From contig CACWFY010000022.1 of the NCBI GenBank assembly GCA_902760345.1, positions 1 to 41,471 of the forward strand: DNA of 41,471 nucleotides, given 5' to 3'. Made by a program: the position numbers and the translations under genes. The stretch comes from an uncultured Bacteroidales bacterium. GTDB lineage: Bacteria > Bacteroidota > Bacteroidia > Bacteroidales > Bacteroidaceae. This document shows, piece after piece, positions 37,321 to 41,471 of the stretch. The notes under the pieces are model-generated. The model worked only from the letters and a program-made list of their open reading frames with translations. It searched no databases and was not told the DNA's origin. Numbering within the stretch: the stretch's first letter is position 1; every line of letters begins with the position of its first letter.

Positions 37321-38751
37321 ATGGCAAAACCATTAGTAGAGACCAAAGCAAGGGTAGGCGTGTTCAGCATTGCGCTGCAGGCTTACCTGCCACAGTTCCC
37401 CCAGCTGGTGCCTGAGTTTGAGGCTCAGTATGAGGCATTCAAGAAAACCCTGCCCGACACTATCGAGATTGTTGATGGCGGCATGGTGACCACCAAGGAG
37501 CAGTCGATGGCCGCTGGCGACAAGTTTCGTGCGGCAGACGTCGATCTGGTCATCCTGCAGATGCTGACGTATTGTACCTCTTATAATATGCTGCCCGCCG
37601 TGCGCGACCTTGATGTCCCCGTGGTCATCGTGAACCTGCAGAAGAAGCTGGCTCCCGACTATGCCAAGACCGATATCCCTACCTGGCTAGGCGAGCTCTA
37701 TGCCTGCGGCGCCATCGGTGAGATGGTGGCCGACCTGAATCGTGCCGGCAAGCGCTCGGCAGTGATTACGGGTGTTGTAGAGGGTGGCGACCCTGAGTGT
37801 CAGGCCGAGATTGAGGACTGGTGCCGTGCTGCACAGGTGCGTCGCCGTTTCCGCGATACCAATATCGCCCAGATTGGTCGTCCGTACCCTGGCATGATGG
37901 ACCTCTACATCGACGAGACCAACCTCTATCACCGTATGTTTGTCTATACCAAGCAGTTCGACTGGGAGAAGATGTGGGCCATTGCCGACAATATCACTGA
38001 CGAGGCTGCCATCAAGGCAAAGGCGCAGGATATCCTCGATACCTTTGACATCGAGGGTGGTGGTACCATCGAAAAGGTCTGGGACATGGCGAAGTACGTC
38101 GTGGCCTTCGAACAGTGGGTGAAGGACGAGAAACTGGGTATGATAGCCTCGCACTACGACGGTTTTGCACAGGGCATTGCCGGCAAGCTCGACTCGATGC
38201 TGATTCCTGCCTTCTCGATGCTCATCAAGCAGCATACTGCCTGTGCCGTTGAGGGCGACATGAAGGTGGCTATGGCGATGTCAATCCTGAAGACCATCAG
38301 TGGCACAGGTACGCTGGCCGAGATGTACTCGATTGACTTCCCCAAAGACATCTGCATCATCGGTCACTCCGGCTCTGGCGACTTCGACATCTCGCAGGCC
38401 AAGAAGCCGACGATGAAGATTGTGCCCGTGTTCCACGGCAAGGCCGGTGGCGGCTACTTGACGCAATTCTATCCGCCTACGGGTCCTGTGACCTATCTGG
38501 CCATTACGCAGGACAAGAATGGCGTCTTTAAGTTTGTCGCAGCCGAAGGCGTCAACGAGGAAGGCGAGATCTTTACCTTCGGCGATACCAACATGCGCAC
38601 CAAGTTCTCGCTGTCGTGCCGCGAGTTTGTCAACAAGTGGAGCGAGGCAGGTCCTACGCACCACATGGCAGCTGCCGTGGGTCACCACATCGACACCATC
38701 CTGAAGGTAGCGAAGATCTTTAATATCGAATGTGACGTGGTGTGTAGGTAA
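37321..38751 (+). CDS. L-arabinose/L-fucose isomerase-family protein in the rhamnose operon
   Basis: 476 residues with the start at 37321 (MAKPLVETKARVGVFSIALQ); the upstream frame overlaps rhaB. It resembles the AraA/FucI-like isomerase superfamily: the N-terminal flavodoxin-like part ('LVILQMLTYCTSYNMLPAV'), the central 'LIKQHTACAVEGDMKVAMAM' with the conserved E-G-D, and the C-terminal 'MAAAVGHHIDTILKVAK' with a His pair. It is not RhaA-like (RhaA is shorter and differs in sequence). Because the operon otherwise has kinase, transporter and aldolase but no rhaA, it may act as the rhamnose isomerase by non-orthologous replacement. That is an inference from context. Confidence 0.8.
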   Translation: MAKPLVETKARVGVFSIALQAYLPQFPQLVPEFEAQYEAFKKTLPDTIEIVDGGMVTTKEQSMAAGDKFRAADVDLVILQMLTYCTSYNMLPAVRDLDVPVVIVNLQKKLAPDYAKTDIPTWLGELYACGAIGEMVADLNRAGKRSAVITGVVEGGDPECQAEIEDWCRAAQVRRRFRDTNIAQIGRPYPGMMDLYIDETNLYHRMFVYTKQFDWEKMWAIADNITDEAAIKAKAQDILDTFDIEGGGTIEKVWDMAKYVVAFEQWVKDEKLGMIASHYDGFAQGIAGKLDSMLIPAFSMLIKQHTACAVEGDMKVAMAMSILKTISGTGTLAEMYSIDFPKDICIIGHSGSGDFDISQAKKPTMKIVPVFHGKAGGGYLTQFYPPTGPVTYLAITQDKNGVFKFVAAEGVNEEGEIFTFGDTNMRTKFSLSCREFVNKWSEAGPTHHMAAAVGHHIDTILKVAKIFNIECDVVCR

Positions 38752-38779
38752 TTAAGAATTAAGAGTTAAGAATTAAGAA
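38750..38779. repeat. AATTAAG short tandem repeats before the transporter gene
   Basis: Units AATTAAG, AATTAAG, AGTTAAG and AATTAAG (7-8 bp each) fill the spacer between the isomerase stop and the ATG at 38782. The A-rich end may help translation initiation. Confidence 0.7.
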
Positions 38780-38781
38780 AA

Positions 38782-40125
38782 ATGGCAAATTCAGGTTCCT
38801 TGAAGAGCACGATTGCCGTGTCTCTTACCAATTATCTCGATGCTGGTGCCATTGTTGCCGGAGCCAGCGGACTGACGCTGTGGCAGCAGTACCTCGGACT
38901 AAGTGAGGTGCATCTGGGATGGCTGAACTTTATCTCTGCCAACTGTCTGGGTGCTGCTGTGGGTGCTATCATTGGCGGATTCCTCGCTGACAAATACGGG
39001 CGCAAGTTTATCTTTACCTATAACATGATAGTCTATATGGTGGGTGTGCTCACCATCATGTTGAGCGTAAACTTCCCCATGCTACTGGCCGGATTCCTTA
39101 TTACGGGAATCTCGGTGGGTGTAGGTGTGCCAGCCTCATGGACCTATATCTCTGAGTCGTCGGAAGTGAACAATCGTGGCCGCAACATCTGTATCTCGCA
39201 GATGTCGTGGGGTATCGGTCCTATGGTTATCCTGCTGTTGGGCATGCTCTTTGCCCCTGGCGGATATCTGTTCGGATGGGTAGAGAGTGTAGCTCACACG
39301 TTTGGCAGTGCCGACATGGCCACAGAGGAGGTCAACGCCTTCTCGTCGCGCATCGTGTTCTTCTCGCTGTTTGTGGTGGCTTTCATCGCGTGGAACTTGC
39401 AGCGTCGTCTGCAGGAGAGTGCTGAGTTTACGAAAGAACAAGGAGTAGGAAAGGAACAAGAGAAAGCCGGCGTGATAGAAAATATCAAAGTGCTGTTCTC
39501 TAACAGCGTGGCTGTAAAGACCGTGTGCTTTCTCGCCAGTATCTATCTGACGTGGAACCTTGTCGCTTCGGTGATGGGGTTCTTCCAGCCGCACATCTAC
39601 GAGACGGCAGGTGGCGTCTCAAACGAACAGGCTAACTGGATGAACTGCATTCAGTGGTTTATCATCGTCGCTGTGACGTTTGTCGTGTCGAAACTCATCG
39701 ACAAGACTTCACACAAGGCCATCTATACCTTCGGACTCGTCGTAGCCATCGCTGCCTGGCTGGTTATCGTCACCATTGGTGTCAACGGCATGGTGGGTCT
39801 CTGGCTGTTCGCCATTCTGTGGGGTGTGCAGGGCGGTTCGTCACCACAGATATTCTATGCTTTGTGGGGCTCAGAGCTGTTTCCCGCCAAGTTCCGTGCT
39901 GGTGCGCAGGGCCTGATGTTCTTCATCGTGCGTGGCCTGTCAGCTGTCTGGGGTCTTGTCTTTACCGTTATCTATGGCGAGAACGGTGAGGGCTTTACTA
40001 TTGCTGCCTGGTGCATGATTATCCTGTTGGCCATCTCGCTCATCGTAGGATTCATCGGAGTGCCCAACACTCGCGGTCGTGCCCTTGAGGACATCACCAA
40101 GGAACGGTACGGGGAGAATTATTAA
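38782..40125 (+). CDS. MFS sugar transporter, probably for rhamnose
   Basis: 447 residues with 12 predicted membrane helices. The cytoplasmic loop motif of sugar porters is present as 'FLADKYGRKFIF' after the second helix. A central cytoplasmic loop (FTKEQGVGKEQEKAGV) is highly charged and is encoded by purine-rich imperfect repeats. Members of this MFS group move sugars by proton symport. Position between the isomerase-like gene and rhaD points to L-rhamnose or a similar deoxy sugar, but specificity cannot be read from sequence. It is 30 bases after the isomerase gene and is followed by rhaD after 37 bases. Confidence 0.85.
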   Translation: MANSGSLKSTIAVSLTNYLDAGAIVAGASGLTLWQQYLGLSEVHLGWLNFISANCLGAAVGAIIGGFLADKYGRKFIFTYNMIVYMVGVLTIMLSVNFPMLLAGFLITGISVGVGVPASWTYISESSEVNNRGRNICISQMSWGIGPMVILLLGMLFAPGGYLFGWVESVAHTFGSADMATEEVNAFSSRIVFFSLFVVAFIAWNLQRRLQESAEFTKEQGVGKEQEKAGVIENIKVLFSNSVAVKTVCFLASIYLTWNLVASVMGFFQPHIYETAGGVSNEQANWMNCIQWFIIVAVTFVVSKLIDKTSHKAIYTFGLVVAIAAWLVIVTIGVNGMVGLWLFAILWGVQGGSSPQIFYALWGSELFPAKFRAGAQGLMFFIVRGLSAVWGLVFTVIYGENGEGFTIAAWCMIILLAISLIVGFIGVPNTRGRALEDITKERYGENY

Positions 40126-40126
40126 C

Positions 40127-40161
40127 ATCGAAACATCGGAATAACGAAATATCGAAAAGCA
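40127..40161. repeat. ACATCGAAAT-type short repeats before rhaD
   Basis: The spacer between the transporter stop and the rhaD ATG (40163) consists of degenerate units such as ATCGAAACATCGG, ATAACGAAAT and ATCGAAAAG. A related pattern (CGAAATAACGAAATAAC) lies between rhaB and the isomerase gene at about 37267-37284. Confidence 0.6.
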
Positions 40162-40162
40162 A

Positions 40163-40984
40163 ATGAAATCGATTTTGGAAGGCCGCGAACAGTTGAAGGC
40201 GGTAGTATATCAGATTGCTGAGGTCACTGGTTATCTCTGGCAGAAAGGATGGGCGGAGCGTAACGGTGGTAACATCACCGTCAACGTCACCGAGTATATG
40301 GACGACGAGTGCAAGGCCATGAAGGCTATCTCGGAAGTAAAGCCCATTGGTATGGTGTTGCCCCAATTGAAGGGTAAGTACTTTTATTGTAAAGGAACGG
40401 GCAAGCGTATGCGCGACTTGGCCCGTGAGCCGATGCAGAACGGCAGCATCATCCGCATCCTCGACGACTGCGCCTCCTACGAAGTCATCGCCGACGTGAA
40501 CGTAGTGCCGACCTCAGAGTTGCCCACTCACCTGGCTCTGCAGAACTACCTGTTGGAGACGGGTTCGTGCTATAAGGCTACGCTGCATACACACCCCATC
40601 GAGCTGGTGGCTATGAGTCATATCCAGCGTTTCCTGAAGGGTGACGAGATGACGCGTGTGCTGTGGTCGATGATTCCAGAGACGCTGGCGTTTGCACCCC
40701 TGGGAATCGGTATTGTACCTTATGCCCTGCCCTCATCGGTAGCCCTCGCTGAGGCTACGCTGGAGCAGATTAAGACGCATGACGTCGTATTGTGGGAGAA
40801 GCACGGCACCGTAGCCGTGGGAACCGACATCATGGATGCCTTCGATCAGACTGACGTGCTCTGCAAGGCTGCCAACATCTATATGTGTGCCCGCTCGATG
40901 GGTTCTGAACCAGATGGTATGACGGCAGAACAGATGAAAGAAGTGCAGGATGTGTTTAACCTGCCCAAGAAACGTCCTTGCTAA
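40163..40984 (+). CDS. rhaD: Rhamnulose-1-phosphate aldolase
   Basis: 273 residues, the usual RhaD length, of the class II aldolase/adducin family. The zinc ligands are two His in 'ATLHTHPIELVAMSH' and a third in 'VVLWEKHGTVAVG', with the catalytic acid in 'TSELPTHLALQ'. 'RNGGNITVNV' near the N-terminus binds phosphate. It cleaves L-rhamnulose 1-phosphate to dihydroxyacetone phosphate and lactaldehyde. It ends the operon, with a strong terminator downstream. FucA-type activity is less likely given the length and the RhaB partner. Confidence 0.93.
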   Translation: MKSILEGREQLKAVVYQIAEVTGYLWQKGWAERNGGNITVNVTEYMDDECKAMKAISEVKPIGMVLPQLKGKYFYCKGTGKRMRDLAREPMQNGSIIRILDDCASYEVIADVNVVPTSELPTHLALQNYLLETGSCYKATLHTHPIELVAMSHIQRFLKGDEMTRVLWSMIPETLAFAPLGIGIVPYALPSSVALAEATLEQIKTHDVVLWEKHGTVAVGTDIMDAFDQTDVLCKAANIYMCARSMGSEPDGMTAEQMKEVQDVFNLPKKRPC

Positions 40985-41007
40985 CCATCGTTTTTGTAGA
41001 AAAACAG

Positions 41008-41042
41008 AAAAGAGTTACGAAGCAATCGTAACTCTTTTCTTG
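41008..41042 (+). terminator. Intrinsic terminator after rhaD
   Basis: AAAAGAGTTACGA (41008-41020) and TCGTAACTCTTTT (41026-41038) are perfect complements with loop AGCAA and a T-rich 3' side. Flanking A and T runs make it bidirectional. Confidence 0.92.
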
Positions 41043-41048
41043 TTGTGT

Positions 41049-41091
41049 GGACCAGGTAGGGCTTGAACCTACGACCTCCAGATTATGAGTA
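41049..41091 (-). other. 3' tRNA(CAU) fragment, attachment site of an integrated element
   Basis: On the minus strand this reads as the end of a tRNA with anticodon CAT: loop CTCATAA, 3' strand of the anticodon stem (TCTGG), variable loop, T-arm GTAGG-TTCAAGC-CCTAC, acceptor CTGGTCC and discriminator A. The 5' half (D-arm, 5' anticodon stem and 5' acceptor) is missing: bases beyond 41091 do not pair. This is the typical attR-type copy left by an element that integrates in a tRNA 3' end. It could be elongator tRNA-Met or tRNA-Ile(CAU). Confidence 0.85.
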
Positions 41092-41205
41092 TCGCAAAGT
41101 GATATTCCATGATATATCGTTGTTTTGAAAGTGTACTGAATATCAATGTTTTACGAAAATGCGATTTTCTCTGAATATTATAAAATACCCCTAACAGAAA
41201 CAAAA

Positions 41206-41226
41206 TGTTTACGCATTGTTTACGCA
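41206..41226. repeat. TGTTTACGCA direct repeat, 11-bp period
   Basis: TGTTTACGCA occurs at 41206-41215 and 41217-41226 in the element's leftmost part. It could be a binding site for integrase or an accessory protein. Confidence 0.7.
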
Positions 41227-41264
41227 GAATTTGGGACATAATAGGCGGTTTCAAGCAACAGACT

Positions 41265-41278
41265 ATAATCTGGAGGTC
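41265..41278. repeat. Inverted 14-bp copy of the tRNA anticodon/variable segment
   Basis: ATAATCTGGAGGTC is the exact reverse complement of 41074-41087 inside the tRNA fragment. The two copies are in opposite orientation, about 190 bp apart. Confidence 0.85.
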
Positions 41279-41279
41279 A

Positions 41280-41371
41280 CAAATAACCGAATGAAATCGC
41301 CACAAATGACCGAATACAAATATGCCAAATGACCAAGCGAAAGAACGCCAAACAACCAAATTACGCATAAA
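41280..41371. repeat. Four tandem 23-bp imperfect repeats (CAAATRACCRAA core)
   Basis: Copies start at 41280, 41303, 41326 and 41349, an exact 23-bp period. The first 12 bases are best conserved (CAAATAACCGAA, CAAATGACCGAA, CAAATGACCAAG, CAAACAACCAAA), and a GC pair recurs near the end of the first three. They fit arm-type sites for a tyrosine recombinase or replication iterons. Confidence 0.8.
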
Positions 41372-41391
41372 ATGACTTATACTAGAAAAAG

Positions 41392-41424
41392 TTGTCACTT
41401 TAGGAGTCAAAAAGAAAGTGACAA
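41392..41424. promoter_or_regulatory. 10-bp inverted repeat ending at the start codon of the element's first gene
   Basis: TTGTCACTTT (41392-41401) and AAAGTGACAA (41415-41424) are perfect complements separated by 13 bases. The right arm ends on the A of the ATG at 41424. This could be an operator or a hairpin limiting translation. Confidence 0.7.
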
Positions 41425-41471
41425 TGAAGCACAAGACAAGAACAGAGCGCGTGTATAACGAGGCTACCGGA
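41424..41471 (+). CDS. First codons of an element gene, possibly a tyrosine recombinase (partial)
   Basis: Only MKHKTRTERVYNEATG is visible before the window ends. Position next to the attachment site and the direct repeats is where an integrase gene is expected, but 16 residues give no domain evidence. The call is positional. Confidence 0.35.
   Translation, partial: MKHKTRTERVYNEATG

Larger units (their letters stand above)
41092..41471. mobile_element. Left edge of an integrated element adjoining the tRNA fragment
   Basis: Sequence beyond the tRNA fragment is A/T rich, carries tandem repeats and an inverted copy of part of the tRNA, and ends in the first codons of a gene. These features suit the integrase end of a tRNA-targeting island, phage or conjugative element. 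The rest lies outside the window. Confidence 0.6.

Noticed and set aside
32765-41095. The 11-mer TATGAGTATCG occurs both upstream of the VirE gene (32765-32775) and across the tRNA/element junction (41085-41095).
   Set aside because: Only 11 bases with no extension on either side; in a 41-kb window this can be chance, and the tRNA supplies most of one copy.

Overview
The window comes from a member of the Bacteroidota, most likely Prevotella or a close relative. The signs are: promoters with the Bacteroidota -7 box TAnnTTTG in front of many genes and no Shine-Dalgarno pattern; secreted proteins with Por/type IX C-terminal tails; LruC-type lipoproteins; a dipeptidyl peptidase of family S46; and uronate and rhamnose operons of Bacteroidota type. 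This is inferred from protein families and signals, not from a database search.

Layout. 1-770 is a degraded accessory patch: the end of an IS110-type transposase abuts the C-terminal remnant of a VirE/DUF3874 primase-helicase gene, followed by an array of GTTAGGTG repeats. 865-1774 is a three-gene overlapping operon built round a DUF3990 (ADP-ribosyltransferase-like) protein, probably toxin-antitoxin-like. 1832-3264 holds a frameshifted exported protein and a periplasmic protein. 3493-8664 holds a membrane-anchored AraC-type regulator, a large multi-pass membrane protein and a CE2-like SGNH esterase. 8785-13189 is housekeeping: ruvB, coaD, ybeY, a LOG-family gene and a DEAD-box RNA helicase that probably starts at TTG. 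13236-22483 carries a lipoprotein and a leftward four-gene operon (SpmA/SpmB-like protein, flippase, lamin-tail/CotH type IX cargo, DPP7-like peptidase). 22586-27479 is a divergent pair of LruC-domain lipoproteins. 27697-30540 is uxuA-uxuB (hexuronate catabolism). 33683-35613 encodes two secreted proteins. 35702-40984 is a rhamnose operon: rhaB, an arabinose/fucose-isomerase-like gene, an MFS transporter and rhaD. From 41049 rightwards an integrated element begins, marked by a 3' tRNA(CAU) fragment.

The most unusual structure is 30559-32990. It is one VirE/BT4734-like primase-helicase gene enclosed by 22-bp imperfect terminal inverted repeats (20/22 identical) that contain the motif AGTGTAGGAA. 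Further motif copies lie inside both ends, and three 17-bp dyads TGGTA-N7-TACCA at an exact 22-bp period lie just upstream of the gene's promoter. The decayed relative at the left edge of the window has its own, different motif array (GTTAGGTG, partly at 11-bp period) in the same position relative to its gene. This suggests a family of one-gene, plasmid-origin-like units, each with its own cognate repeat.

Other recurring patterns are short palindromes translated in frame inside genes (AraC linker, rhaB twice), degenerate short tandem repeats in intergenic spacers and protein tails, and -7 boxes so close to start codons that the transcripts may be leaderless (ruvB, the Spm-like gene, perhaps the LOG gene).
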